From contig NZ_LMOL01000005.1 of NCBI RefSeq assembly GCF_001424565.1, positions 791,843 through 855,842 on the forward strand: DNA of 64,000 nt. The letters are read 5' to 3'. The DNA is from Arthrobacter sp. Leaf141 (GTDB taxonomy: Bacteria > Actinomycetota > Actinomycetes > Actinomycetales > Micrococcaceae). Below, piece after piece: positions 9,578-20,140 of this stretch. The position numbers and the translations under genes are program-made. The notes under the pieces were generated by a model. The model ran no database searches and had not been told where the DNA came from. It saw only the letters and a program-made list of their open reading frames with translations. Position 1 is the stretch's first letter. Every line of letters starts with the position of its first letter.

Positions 9578-11215
9578 ATGGCCGAATTGACCATCAACGC
9601 CGACGACGTCCGTAATGCGCTGAACGAGTTCGCGGCGTCCTACGAACCCGGAAACGCAGAACGCGTAGAGGTCGGCCGCGTAACCACCGCAAGTGACGGC
9701 ATCGCCCGTGTTGAGGGCCTTCCCTCGGTCATGGCGAACGAGCTGCTTCGCTTCGAGGACGGCACGCTGGGCCTGGCCCAGAACCTTGACGTCCGCGAAA
9801 TCGGCGTGATCGTACTCGGTGACTTCACCGGCATCGAAGAAGGCCAGGAAGTCCACCGCACCGGACAGGTTCTGTCCGTCCCCGTGGGCGACGCATTCCT
9901 GGGCCGCGTTGTGGACCCGCTGGGCGTGCCCATCGATGACCTCGGCGAAATCAAGGCTGAGACCACCCGTGCCCTGGAACTCCAGGCTCCCGGTGTGACC
10001 CAGCGCAAGTCTGTGCACGAGCCCATGCAGACCGGACTCAAGGCCATCGACGCCATGATCCCGATCGGCCGCGGCCAGCGCCAGCTGATCATCGGTGACC
10101 GCCAGACCGGCAAGTCCGCAATCGCGATCGACACCATCATCAACCAGAAGGCCAACTGGGCTTCCGGTGACGTGACCAAGCAGGTCCGCTGCATCTACGT
10201 GGCGATCGGCCAGAAGGCATCCACCATTGCCGCTGTCCGCCAGACCCTCGAGGACAACGGCGCGCTGGAATACACCACCATTGTGGCGTCTCCCGCATCC
10301 GACCCCGCAGGCTTCAAGTACCTGGCCCCCTACGCCGGTTCGGCGATCGGCCAGCACTGGATGTACGGCGGCAAGCACGTCCTCATCGTGTTTGATGACC
10401 TTTCCAAGCAGGCTGAGGCCTACCGCGCAGTGTCACTGCTGCTGCGCCGTCCGCCGGGACGCGAAGCCTACCCGGGCGACGTTTTCTACTTGCACTCCCG
10501 CCTGCTGGAGCGTTGTGCCAAGCTCTCCGACGAGCTCGGTGCCGGTTCCATGACGGGCCTGCCGCTGATCGAGACCAAGGCGAACGACGTTTCCGCCTAC
10601 ATCCCGACCAACGTCATCTCCATCACTGACGGGCAGATCTTCCTCCAGTCGGACCTCTTCAACGCCAACCAGCGACCCGCAGTCGACGTGGGCGTTTCGG
10701 TGTCCCGCGTTGGTGGCGCCGCGCAGGTCAAGTCCATGAAGAAGGTTTCCGGCACGTTGAAGCTGGAGCTCGCCCAGTACCGGGACATGCAGGCATTTGC
10801 CATGTTCGCCTCGGACCTGGATGCGGCTTCCCGCCAGCAGCTGACCCGTGGTGCCCGCCTGATGGAACTGCTCAAGCAGGGCCAGTACTCGCCGTTCCCG
10901 GTCGAGGACCAGGTTGTCTCCATCTGGGCCGGCACCAACGGCCACCTGGATGACGTTCCCGTTGAGGATGTGAACCGGTTCGAGACCGAGTTCCTGGAAC
11001 ACCTCAAGCACAAGTCCTCCATCCTCACCACGCTGGCCCAGACCAACGTGATGGACGATGACACCGCAGCAGCCTTGAAGTCGTCCATCATCGACTTCAA
11101 GAAGGGCTTCTTCGGCGAAGGCGACAACCACCTGGTGGGCGCAGGCCACGAGGCACACGACGCCATCTCCGGTGGCGACGTTGACCAGGAAAAAATCGTC
11201 AAGCAGAAGCGCTAA
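9578..11215 (+). CDS. atpA: ATP synthase F1 subunit alpha
   Basis: Regulatory nucleotide-binding subunit of the F1 hexamer. The Walker A motif GDRQTGKSA is at about residues 173-181, with the alpha-specific glutamine in the P-loop, and the Walker B region is [10 protein letters not shown] near 268-277. ATG 9578 is preferred to the upstream in-frame ATG at 9545, because an AGGG element lies 7 nt before it and the protein then begins with the family-like [10 protein letters not shown]. The length is 545 residues. Confidence 0.97.
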   Translation: MAELTINADDVRNALNEFAASYEPGNAERVEVGRVTTASDGIARVEGLPSVMANELLRFEDGTLGLAQNLDVREIGVIVLGDFTGIEEGQEVHRTGQVLSVPVGDAFLGRVVDPLGVPIDDLGEIKAETTRALELQAPGVTQRKSVHEPMQTGLKAIDAMIPIGRGQRQLIIGDRQTGKSAIAIDTIINQKANWASGDVTKQVRCIYVAIGQKASTIAAVRQTLEDNGALEYTTIVASPASDPAGFKYLAPYAGSAIGQHWMYGGKHVLIVFDDLSKQAEAYRAVSLLLRRPPGREAYPGDVFYLHSRLLERCAKLSDELGAGSMTGLPLIETKANDVSAYIPTNVISITDGQIFLQSDLFNANQRPAVDVGVSVSRVGGAAQVKSMKKVSGTLKLELAQYRDMQAFAMFASDLDAASRQQLTRGARLMELLKQGQYSPFPVEDQVVSIWAGTNGHLDDVPVEDVNRFETEFLEHLKHKSSILTTLAQTNVMDDDTAAALKSSIIDFKKGFFGEGDNHLVGAGHEAHDAISGGDVDQEKIVKQKR

Positions 11216-11288
11216 TTCCACTGGACAGGTGTGCCGGGCCCACAGGGTCCGGCACACCGGTTTAGGGAAATGTTAGGAAAGGATAAGT

Positions 11289-12179
11289 ATGGGAGCCCAG
11301 ATTCGGGTCTACCGCCAGAAGATCAGCTCGACCACGTCGATGCGCAAGATCTTCAAGGCGATGGAACTGATCGCTACCTCGCGCATCGGCAAGGCCCGTG
11401 CGCGCGTAGCAGCTTCACTGCCTTACGCGAACGCGATCACGCGCGCCGTTTCTGCTGTCGCCAGCCAAAGCGAAATCGACCACCCGCTGACCACTGAGCC
11501 GGAGCAGATCCGCCGCGCCGCAGTCCTGGTAATCACCTCGGACCGCGGATTGGCAGGTTCTTACTCGGCCAGCGTCCTCAAGCAGGCGGAAGGTCTCAAC
11601 GAGCTGCTCCACGCCGAAGGCAAGGAAGTCAAGACCTACCTCGTCGGACGTAAGGCCCAGGCCTACTTCGACTTCCGGAACCGGCCCTATGAACGGGTCT
11701 GGACCGGAGGAACCGACGCGCCGGAGTTCGCCACGGCCCGTGAAATCGGTGCAGCACTGCTCGCCGAGTTCGCAGCCGACTACGAGGACGGCGGCGTTGA
11801 CGAGATCCACGTCGTTTACACCCGCTTCAAGTCGATGGTCACCCAGGAACCGACGGTCATCCGTCTTCTGCCCCTTGAGGTAGTGGAAGAGGAAGCTGCA
11901 TCGGAGTCGGAGCTGTTGCCGCTTTACGAGTTCGAACCGGAAACGGAACGCGTCCTGGACGCGCTGCTGCCGCGGTACATCGAATCCCGCCTCTTCGCAG
12001 CAATGCTGCAGGCAGCAGCTTCCGAGCTCGCCGCCCGCCAGCGCGCCATGAAGTCGGCAGGCGACAACGCAACGGACCTGATCAAGAAGTACACGCGTCT
12101 GCGCAACACGGCCCGTCAGGCCGAAATCACGCAGGAGCTTTCCGAGATCGTTGCCGGCGCGGACGCCCTCGCGTCCTAG
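11289..12179 (+). CDS. atpG: ATP synthase F1 subunit gamma
   Basis: Central rotor shaft. The 296-residue protein begins with the coiled-coil helix containing [20 protein letters not shown], and its C-terminal helix includes [13 protein letters not shown], both hallmark gamma segments. A strong AGGAAAGGAT ribosome-binding site precedes ATG 11289. It lies in standard order between atpA and atpD. Confidence 0.97.
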   Translation: MGAQIRVYRQKISSTTSMRKIFKAMELIATSRIGKARARVAASLPYANAITRAVSAVASQSEIDHPLTTEPEQIRRAAVLVITSDRGLAGSYSASVLKQAEGLNELLHAEGKEVKTYLVGRKAQAYFDFRNRPYERVWTGGTDAPEFATAREIGAALLAEFAADYEDGGVDEIHVVYTRFKSMVTQEPTVIRLLPLEVVEEEAASESELLPLYEFEPETERVLDALLPRYIESRLFAAMLQAAASELAARQRAMKSAGDNATDLIKKYTRLRNTARQAEITQELSEIVAGADALAS

Positions 12180-13718
<1,539 letters not shown>

Positions 13719-13719
13719 T

Positions 13720-14004
13720 ATGGCTGAGCTTGAGGTTGAGATTGTCGCAGCGGACCACTTCGTGTGGTCCGGAGCGGCCAAGATGGTCAAGGCCCGCACC
13801 AGCGATGGTGAAATCGGAATCCTGCCCGGCCACTCGCCCCTGCTGGCGATCCTGGCTGAAGGTGAACTGGCCATCCAGCCGGTGACCGGGGACCGGATCG
13901 CCGTGGATGTTGACGGTGGATTCTTCTCCGTGGACAACAACCGCGTCGTCATCGTTGCTGACAATGCCCAGCTGGGCGGCTCGGCTACCGCTGGGATCCG
14001 CTAG
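13720..14004 (+). CDS. atpC: ATP synthase F1 subunit epsilon, short form
   Basis: Rotor subunit of 94 residues, comprising only the N-terminal beta-sandwich domain with the conserved GEIGILPGHSPLLAIL segment. The C-terminal helix-turn-helix that inhibits ATP hydrolysis in the roughly 140-residue E. coli protein is absent. ATG 13720 begins two bases after the atpD stop. The stop is clean and DUF2550 starts 11 bp later, so this is not a frameshift within the reads given. Confidence 0.95.
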   Translation: MAELEVEIVAADHFVWSGAAKMVKARTSDGEIGILPGHSPLLAILAEGELAIQPVTGDRIAVDVDGGFFSVDNNRVVIVADNAQLGGSATAGIR

Positions 14005-14014
14005 CACGCCCCTG

Positions 14015-14446
14015 ATGGACGCTCCGGTAATTACGTTCATCGCCATGGCAGTCATTTTTGGGCTGCTGGTATTTGCACTGTGCCTTTCGGGGGTGCGCCG
14101 CTTCAACCTGCGGCGTGCCCTCGGCACGGTGGACGCCTCCATTTGCACGGCTGGAAACAGCTGGCAGATGGGGGTTTGCCGTTATCAGGACAATGACCTG
14201 GAGTGGTTCCGGCTGCTTTCCCTCAGCGTCCGCCCCAAGCACCGGTTCAAGCGCAGCTCCCTGGAGCTCCTGGGCCGGCGCAAACCCACCGAGGATGAGG
14301 CCGTTAAGGTCCAGCCCGATGTGGTGATCGTTGAACTCCGCTATGAAGGCGAGGACCTTCGGCTCGCCATGAAGTTCGATGCCTACACTGGCCTGTCCTC
14401 GTGGCTGGAAGCCGGACCGGTCATCGGCGTAGGGACCTGGCGCTAG
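14015..14446 (+). CDS. DUF2550 family membrane-anchored protein
   Basis: A 143-residue protein with one N-terminal transmembrane helix (about residues 5-25) and a cytoplasmic domain with many basic residues and tryptophans. It matches the actinobacterial DUF2550 family, which regularly follows atpC. The function is unknown. It lies 11 bp after atpC and is probably cotranscribed with the ATP synthase operon. Confidence 0.8.
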   Translation: MDAPVITFIAMAVIFGLLVFALCLSGVRRFNLRRALGTVDASICTAGNSWQMGVCRYQDNDLEWFRLLSLSVRPKHRFKRSSLELLGRRKPTEDEAVKVQPDVVIVELRYEGEDLRLAMKFDAYTGLSSWLEAGPVIGVGTWR

Positions 14447-14451
14447 CCGCC

Positions 14452-15762
14452 GTGGAATGGTTCTACAACATCCGGCTCACTGACGGTCCGGTCTATTGGA
14501 TGGCAGTGGTCCTTGGCCTTGCCGGTGCCATCCACCTGGCAGTCCCGCCGGCCGCCACGGGCCCGTTCCGCTGGCTGATCCGCGTCCTGGCCGCCGCTGC
14601 CGCCGCGTTCGCCCTGGTGGCCGCAGTGCACTGGGCCCTGATCAACATCCTTTCCGTCTTCCCCGAAAACATCCCGGACGCCGTCCTGATCTGGCTGGTG
14701 CCCGCCGTCGGCGCCCTGCTCCTGGCCTTCCTGAGGCTACCGGGGAACACCTGGCGTTCCCGCTGGACCAGCCTGGTGGCAGTCCTGCTGGTCGCGACGC
14801 TCTCCGCTGTGCAGATCAACGCCTACTTCGGCCTCAACCGCACCGTCAGCGACCTCCTGGGCACCGCCGTGGCCAGCGTGCCTGCCCTGGAACCGGCCCT
14901 GATGCGCCAGTCCGGCGCCCCCGACGGCGTTACGCTCCAAGGTTGGAAAGCCCAGGGTGATCTCCCGGCCGGGGGAGAGCTCCGCAGGTCCGCCATTCCC
15001 GGCACCCTTTCCGGCCTGGCAGCCCGCGACGCCTACATTTACCTGCCGCCGGCCTACTTTGCCGCCAACCGGCCGGCCCTGCCCGTGCTTGTCCTTGTCG
15101 CCGGACAGCCCGGCGGGCCCGCCGACTGGCTGACCGGCGGAGCACTCCGGGGCCACCTGGACACCTTCGCCGCTGCCCACGGCGGACTTGCCCCGGTGGT
15201 GGTGGTTGCCGATCCCAATGGTTCGCAGAACGCCAACACCATGTGCATGGACAGCGCGATTGCCCAGGCAGACACCTACCTGGCGAAGGACGTGGTGCAG
15301 TGGATCAGCACCACCTTGGCGGTGGACACGGACCACAGCCGCTGGGCGGCGGGCGGGTTCTCGTTCGGCGCCACCTGCGCCGTGCAGATGGGCACCCGGC
15401 ATCCTGACCTGTTCCCGGCCGTCCTGGGCTTTTCCAGCGAGGCCGAACCCGCCGTGGCCAAGGAGCGCCAGAAGACCATCGATGCAGCATTCCCCGGGGA
15501 CCCGGAGGCTTTCGACCGCCAGACGCCACTGGCCATCATGGCAACCGAACGCTTTGACGGGCACGCCATGTATCTCACGGCCGGTGCCGACGACGCAGAA
15601 TTCGTGGCGTACCTGGATACGCTCACCACCGCGGCCCGGGACGCCGGCTTTACCGTTGAATCGCAGCGGGTGGAGCATACGGGCCATTCGTGGGACACCT
15701 CGTCCCGCCGGATCGAGGATGCGCTCCAGTTCCTGGCCGGACGGTGGGGGCTCCCCGGATGA
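14452..15762 (+). CDS. Membrane-anchored alpha/beta-hydrolase (esterase D-like)
   Basis: A 436-residue protein. The first 135 residues carry about four transmembrane helices, and the rest is a hydrolase of the putative esterase family with nucleophile elbow GFSFG (Ser at about residue 304), an acidic residue in the DDAEF region and a catalytic His in HTGHSW. The catalytic domain is probably extracellular. GTG 14452, five bases after the DUF2550 stop, is the likely start; an in-frame GTG at 14401 lies inside DUF2550. The gene overlaps the aminoacyl-PG synthase by 4 bp (ATGA), so the two are coupled. Esterases next to such synthases are known to hydrolyse aminoacylated lipids in some bacteria; that role here is inference. 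Confidence 0.8.
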   Translation: MEWFYNIRLTDGPVYWMAVVLGLAGAIHLAVPPAATGPFRWLIRVLAAAAAAFALVAAVHWALINILSVFPENIPDAVLIWLVPAVGALLLAFLRLPGNTWRSRWTSLVAVLLVATLSAVQINAYFGLNRTVSDLLGTAVASVPALEPALMRQSGAPDGVTLQGWKAQGDLPAGGELRRSAIPGTLSGLAARDAYIYLPPAYFAANRPALPVLVLVAGQPGGPADWLTGGALRGHLDTFAAAHGGLAPVVVVADPNGSQNANTMCMDSAIAQADTYLAKDVVQWISTTLAVDTDHSRWAAGGFSFGATCAVQMGTRHPDLFPAVLGFSSEAEPAVAKERQKTIDAAFPGDPEAFDRQTPLAIMATERFDGHAMYLTAGADDAEFVAYLDTLTTAARDAGFTVESQRVEHTGHSWDTSSRRIEDALQFLAGRWGLPG

Positions 15763-18335
15763 GCGCCGCCAAGCAGGACACCACCGCCAGACTGGCCTGG
15801 ACCACTGTGGCCCGTCCTGTGCTGCAGCGTTTGGGCCGTAACCTGGCAGCGGTCCCGTTCACGCTCGGTCTCCTGGCCATCTTCTGGATAACCGCGGCGG
15901 CCACGGGAAGTTTCCCGGCCGGGCCTCCGGAGCACCTGCTCGAAGTGGCAGGAGTCAGCCTTCCCGGGCTGCAGGCCGGGTCCTGGTGGTCCATGTTCAC
16001 CAGCCTTTTCTTTGCCACCAACCCCCTGGCCTACCTGGCTGCCTCGCTGATGATTGTGGTGCTGCTGGGTCTGGCCGAACGCCGGCTGGGCACCAAGGCG
16101 GCCATCGGTCTCCTTGTGCTGGGCCAGTTTGCCGCCGTGACGCTGTTCCTGTTGGTGACCCAGCTCGCCGTTGCGGTGGGGGACGGGTGGCTGGACCGGA
16201 TGGCGGACGTTGTCCTGATCGGCCCGTATGGCCCGGTCCTCGCTGCCGGACTGGCCGGCAGTGCCCGGCTCCCGGTCCTGTGGCAGCGCCGGCTCCGTAC
16301 CGCGGTGCTTTCCATCTCGCTGCTGCTGGTCCTGTATGTGGGCCACGCGGAAACCGTCATTGGCCTGATCGGGGCGTTGCTGGGCCTGCTGGCGGGATGG
16401 TGGATCCAGGGCGACGGCGGGCAACCGCACCGGCACCGCTCCACCGGCCGCGAAGCCCGGAACCTCCTGGCCCTGACCGTGGCCGTCTTTGCCGTGGGTC
16501 CCATCCTGACGGGCATTGCCCGCTCGCCTACCGGTCCGTTGGCGCTGCTGCGCGATGTGGTGCTGAACCCGATGCCCACGCTGGGCCAATTGGCCTTTAA
16601 CTGCGGCGCCACGGTGGAGGCATCCTGCCTCGAAGCCGGCCGGGCCGGCTTTGCCGGCCCGTTTGGCCTGGCGCTTGCAGTGGTTCCCGTTGCGCTGCTG
16701 CTGATCTGCGCGGACGGCATGCGCCGCGGACGCAGGCTGGCCCTGAATATTGCCCTGGTCATCCAACTGGCCGTCACCGCCCTCGCCGCCGTTTATCTTG
16801 CCCTTTTCGCTTTGCTTCCGGCGCGGCCGCTGGGTCCACGGGCGGCACCGCTGGGGACTGCTTTTGCCCACGTAATGCCCCTGGTGGTGGTGCCGCTGCT
16901 GCTGGCCCTGGTGCTGTGGCTGAACCGGCGGCATTTCCGCGTCCAGACCCTGCCTGGAGCCCGCCGGTTGCTGGCGGCTGTGGTGGGCGGTACGTGGCTG
17001 GTCCTTGCCGGGACTTACACTGTGGCCTGGTTCGGGTCCGGCGGGCTGTCCCGCGACGGCGGTGTGGCGGGCCTCTTCGCAGAGCTGGCCCGGCAATACG
17101 TTCCGGTGCCCATTCCACAGCACTTCCAGCGCCTGTTCACGGACCGCAACACCGTCGAAGCGGTGCTCTTTGCCTACTCCGGGCCGGTTTTCTGGGTGAT
17201 CGCCCTGGTGGCGGTGTGGTGGGTCCTGGTGGGCGGCCAGCACAGCAGCGATTCCGGCAGGCAGGACCGCAGCCGGGCCCGTGACCTGCTGCACCGCGGC
17301 GGCGGCCCGTTGTCCTGGATGGCCCTGTGGGAACCAAACACCTACTGGTTCAGCCCTGATGGGAACGGTGCCATGGCCTACCAGCAGCACGGCACTGTTG
17401 CCCTGACGCTGGGCGGGGCGTTCGGGCCCGGGCCGGCCCAACCCGCGGTCACCGAAGGGTTCCTGGCGCACTGCCGCAGCCAGGCCCTGATTCCGGCGCT
17501 GTACTCCTGCGATGACGGGATATGGCCGGAGCTGCGGGACCGCGGCTTCCACCGGGTCGCGGTGGCGCAGGAGACCCGGCTGGCGGTCCGGGAGATCGAG
17601 TTCAAGGGCAAGGAGTGGCAGAACGTCCGGACGGCATTGAACCGCGCAGCGAAGCTGGGTGTGACGGCGGTCTGGGGGCCTTACAACGAGCTGCCCGCGC
17701 CGCTGCGGTCCCGGCTGAACGAGGTTTCCGAAGGGTGGGCAGCAGCCAAGTCGGTCCCCGAGATGGGCTTCACCCTCGGCGGCGTGGACGAACTGGATGA
17801 CCCCGAGGTGCTGTGCTGCCTCGCCGTGGACGCCGGCGGGACGGTTCACGGGGTCACCAGCTGGCTTCCCGTTTACGACGGCGGCCGGCTGGTCAGCAGG
17901 ACGCTCGACGTGATGCGCCGGGGACCTGAGGGGTTTCCAGGGGTGATGGAATTCCTGATCGCCTCCGCCGTCCTTGAACTGCGGGACACCGTGGAAGTCA
18001 TTTCTCTCTCCGGCTCGCCGCTGGCCAGCAGGCCCGGCGACGCAAACCCGCCGGCCGCTGTCGGCAGCCTTTCCGCAGCGCAAACCGCGGCGGAAGGAGG
18101 CGCCGATAACCTGCTGAGCATCCTTGATCTGGTGGGCCACGCCCTGGAACCTGTTTATGGCTTCCGTTCCCTGGCGGCTTTTAAATCGCGTTTCAAACCC
18201 GAATACCGGTCGCTTTATCTTTATTACCAGGACCCGCTGCACCTGCCCGCAATTGGCAGGGCACTGACGCGTGCATACCTTCCCGGGTTGTCCCTTTCGC
18301 AAGGTGCAAGGCTGGTCCGCAAACTGGTTTCGTGA
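15759..18335 (+). CDS. Rhomboid-like/DUF2156 fusion: putative aminoacyl-phosphatidylglycerol synthase (MprF/LysX-like)
   Basis: An 858-residue membrane protein. Residues about 76-220 resemble the rhomboid core: a WWSMFTSLFF start, an ERRLG loop and a later GHAETVIGLIGALLG helix. The expected GxSG catalytic motif is replaced by GPYGP, so protease activity is not expected. More membrane helices follow to about residue 500. Residues 505-855 form the DUF2156 GNAT-like domain of lysyl/alanyl-phosphatidylglycerol synthases, which move an amino acid from aminoacyl-tRNA to a lipid head group and lower the negative surface charge. The amino acid and lipid cannot be told. It is coupled to the esterase upstream. 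Confidence 0.82.
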   Translation: MSAAKQDTTARLAWTTVARPVLQRLGRNLAAVPFTLGLLAIFWITAAATGSFPAGPPEHLLEVAGVSLPGLQAGSWWSMFTSLFFATNPLAYLAASLMIVVLLGLAERRLGTKAAIGLLVLGQFAAVTLFLLVTQLAVAVGDGWLDRMADVVLIGPYGPVLAAGLAGSARLPVLWQRRLRTAVLSISLLLVLYVGHAETVIGLIGALLGLLAGWWIQGDGGQPHRHRSTGREARNLLALTVAVFAVGPILTGIARSPTGPLALLRDVVLNPMPTLGQLAFNCGATVEASCLEAGRAGFAGPFGLALAVVPVALLLICADGMRRGRRLALNIALVIQLAVTALAAVYLALFALLPARPLGPRAAPLGTAFAHVMPLVVVPLLLALVLWLNRRHFRVQTLPGARRLLAAVVGGTWLVLAGTYTVAWFGSGGLSRDGGVAGLFAELARQYVPVPIPQHFQRLFTDRNTVEAVLFAYSGPVFWVIALVAVWWVLVGGQHSSDSGRQDRSRARDLLHRGGGPLSWMALWEPNTYWFSPDGNGAMAYQQHGTVALTLGGAFGPGPAQPAVTEGFLAHCRSQALIPALYSCDDGIWPELRDRGFHRVAVAQETRLAVREIEFKGKEWQNVRTALNRAAKLGVTAVWGPYNELPAPLRSRLNEVSEGWAAAKSVPEMGFTLGGVDELDDPEVLCCLAVDAGGTVHGVTSWLPVYDGGRLVSRTLDVMRRGPEGFPGVMEFLIASAVLELRDTVEVISLSGSPLASRPGDANPPAAVGSLSAAQTAAEGGADNLLSILDLVGHALEPVYGFRSLAAFKSRFKPEYRSLYLYYQDPLHLPAIGRALTRAYLPGLSLSQGARLVRKLVS

Positions 18336-18416
18336 AACAAATTGCGGAGCGTGTTTCCGGCCCTGGCAACAATGAGCGGTGCATGCCGCGAATGGCAACG
18401 GACCCGGGTGGACAAA

Positions 18417-18450
18417 CAAATGGTCCCCGGCAAAAGCCGGAGACCATTTG
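18417..18450 (-). terminator. Rho-independent terminator of cspA
   Basis: Arms 18417-18431 and 18436-18450 form a 15-bp stem with a single mismatch around a 4-nt loop. Read on the minus strand the stem is followed by TTTG TTTG, a reasonable U-rich tail, placing it 36 bp after the cspA stop. On the plus strand there is an A-run instead, so it serves cspA better than the aminoacyl-PG synthase gene. Confidence 0.8.
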
Positions 18451-18486
18451 AAAAGCGTTGGCCGCAGCTGCGGCCGGGGGCGGAGC

Positions 18487-18690
18487 CTAGACCAGCGTGA
18501 CGCCGGTGGCCTGGGGGCCCTTGGCGCCCTGGCCGATTTCGAACTGAACGCGCTGGTTCTCGTCGAGGGTCTTGAAGCCGCCCGTCTGGATTTCCGAATA
18601 GTGGACGAAGACATCGCCGTCGGCGTCATCCGGCGTGATGAAGCCGAAGCCCTTTTCAGCGTTAAACCACTTGACGGTTCCCTGTGCCAT
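18487..18690 (-). CDS. cspA: Cold shock protein CspA family
   Basis: A 67-residue single OB-fold RNA/DNA chaperone. It has RNP1-like KGFGFI and RNP2-like VFVHYS motifs and an aromatic surface typical of CspA proteins. ATG 18690 is preceded by GAGGAGA at good spacing; an upstream in-frame ATG at 18729 would add a non-family leader. The long upstream region with two hairpins suggests a structured 5' UTR. Confidence 0.96.
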   Translation of the reverse strand: MAQGTVKWFNAEKGFGFITPDDADGDVFVHYSEIQTGGFKTLDENQRVQFEIGQGAKGPQATGVTLV

Positions 18691-18860
18691 GTATTTCTCC
18701 TCATTGTGGAAAGGGTCTAAGAACGGCACACTGCGTGCCGGCCTTGGTCACTCCGCGGAAGAATCCTGGCAGCCGGTCCGGTAAAGGAACGGTGTTGCAG
18801 GAGCTTCACGCTCGCAACATGTCTTGCGAGCATGAATAACACCTACACAAAGACTGTTTC
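18691..18860 (-). promoter_or_regulatory. Structured 5' leader and promoter region of cspA
   Basis: Two perfect inverted repeats lie upstream of the cspA start: CGGCAC at 18724-18729 with GTGCCG at 18735-18740, and GCTCGCAA at 18810-18817 with TTGCGAGC at 18824-18831. A TTGAAA element lies further out near 18860 on the minus strand. This fits the long leaders of cold-shock genes; the start site itself is not determined. Confidence 0.4.
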
Positions 18861-18973
18861 AAGAATTTCATGTCCGTTCCCGCAGGTCAACGGTTTGGAA
18901 TGCGCAACAGGAAGAAAATAAGGTAACAAAACGGTGAAATGCCCAGCGCCTGGCCTGCCGGGGGCGCTCTGGC

Positions 18974-19669
18974 CTAGAAGAGCCGGGACCCGCTGTCGTC
19001 CACGCCCCGCATGGCGTCATAGTCCAGGGTGACGCAGTGGATGCCGCGGTCCGCGGCGAGCACCTTCGCCTGCGGCTTGATCTGCTGGGCGGCGAAGATG
19101 CCACGGACCGGCGCCAGCAGCGGATCCCGGTTCAGTAGTTCCAGGTAACGCGTGAGCTGTTCCACTCCGTCAATGTCGCCGCGGCGTTTCAGCTCAATGG
19201 CCACCGTGGCGCCGTCGGCGTCCCGGGCCAGGATGTCCACGGGCCCGATGGCCGTGAAGTACTCCCGGCGAATGAGCGAGAAGCCGGTACCAAGGGTCTC
19301 GATCTGGTCGGCCAGCAGCCGCTGGAGGTCCGCTTCGACGCCGTCCTTGATCAGGCCTGGGTCCACTCCCAGGTCGTGGGAGGTTTCGCTGAACTTCTCG
19401 TGGATGTTAATGATCAGCCGGTCGTCCGTCTTCGCCGACTGGACGGTCCACTGCTCCACCACGCCAAGTTCCAGGTCCACATCGTCCGGGGACGTCACCC
19501 GCAGGCTCGCCGGCGGGCTCATCCAGTTCAGCGGCTTATAGGAGCCGCCATCCGAATGGACCAGCACCGACCCGTCCGCCTTGACCAGGAGCAGCCTGGT
19601 GGCGAGGGGGAGATGGGCCTTGAGCCGGCCAACGTAATCTACTGAGCATCGGGCTATGACAAGTCGCAC
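18974..19669 (-). CDS. nucS: Mismatch-specific endonuclease NucS/EndoMS
   Basis: Non-canonical mismatch repair endonuclease found in actinobacteria and archaea lacking MutS/MutL; it cuts both strands at mismatches and interacts with the sliding clamp. The 231-residue protein begins [16 protein letters not shown] and has the RecB-like nuclease motif: Asp in GPVDILAR and ExK in AIELKRR. The start is GTG 19669: a TAGTCT -10 element at 19677-19682 ends 7 nt before it, suggesting a leaderless mRNA. Confidence 0.94.
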   Translation of the reverse strand: MRLVIARCSVDYVGRLKAHLPLATRLLLVKADGSVLVHSDGGSYKPLNWMSPPASLRVTSPDDVDLELGVVEQWTVQSAKTDDRLIINIHEKFSETSHDLGVDPGLIKDGVEADLQRLLADQIETLGTGFSLIRREYFTAIGPVDILARDADGATVAIELKRRGDIDGVEQLTRYLELLNRDPLLAPVRGIFAAQQIKPQAKVLAADRGIHCVTLDYDAMRGVDDSGSRLF

Positions 19670-19676
19670 GCCGTAC

Positions 19677-19734
19677 AGACTACCGGCTGGCGCCCTGTGC
19701 CAGGGTCCGGTCCCCGCTGAAGCTGGGGCAGAAT
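19677..19734. promoter_or_regulatory. Divergent leaderless promoters for nucS and the zinc-ribbon gene
   Basis: The minus-strand -10 TAGTCT (19677-19682) faces nucS GTG 19669 and the plus-strand CAGAAT (19729-19734) faces ATG 19741. The two hexamers are about 50 bp apart, so their upstream promoter parts overlap and the genes may be co-regulated. Confidence 0.5.
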
Positions 19735-19740
19735 GGAAGC

Positions 19741-20097
19741 ATGCCCCGCTCCAACCGTCCGCGCCGTCCCGTGTCAGGCAAGGGTGCTGCACCTGGCCGC
19801 AGCAGCGGAAAAAAGACCGCCGGCGGCGGCGTGCCGGAACTGGACCTCGAACGTGCCAGGGCCGGCATCGCGCGGCGGGAAAGCGCGCCGGACGGTGACT
19901 GGATGGTCCGCACCATGACGGCACGGAATGCAGAGAAGACCTACATCTGTCCCGAATGCTCCACCGCAGTGGTGCCGGGAGTCGCGCACCTGGTGGTTTG
20001 GAAGGACGACCACCTGTTCGGCGCGGCGGCCGGGCTTGCAGAGCGGCGGCACTGGCATACCAACTGCTGGATGTCGCGCAGTTACCGTTACCGCTGA
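19741..20097 (+). CDS. Conserved small zinc-ribbon-like protein adjacent to nucS
   Basis: A 118-residue protein with a basic, Ser/Gly/Lys-rich N-terminus of about 30 residues. Its compact C-terminal domain has CPEC near residues 71-74 and later His/Cys residues (HWHTNC), consistent with one zinc site. Such proteins are usually annotated only as hypothetical or ATP/GTP-binding, without evidence for the latter. Its start and -10 element suggest a leaderless transcript divergent from nucS, so a link to mismatch repair is possible but unproven. Confidence 0.7.
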   Translation: MPRSNRPRRPVSGKGAAPGRSSGKKTAGGGVPELDLERARAGIARRESAPDGDWMVRTMTARNAEKTYICPECSTAVVPGVAHLVVWKDDHLFGAAAGLAERRHWHTNCWMSRSYRYR

Positions 20098-20140
20098 GCC
20101 TGCGGGCAGCCCGGGCCCCGCGTTGGCTAAGCTGGCAGGC

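Noticed and set aside
15276..18704. Very long open frame (over 1100 codons) on the minus strand opposite the esterase/aminoacyl-PG synthase genes
   Set aside because: It is a high-GC shadow: the composition is biased to Gln, Arg, Gly and Pro, no family motif appears, and it runs antisense to two clear genes and through cspA.
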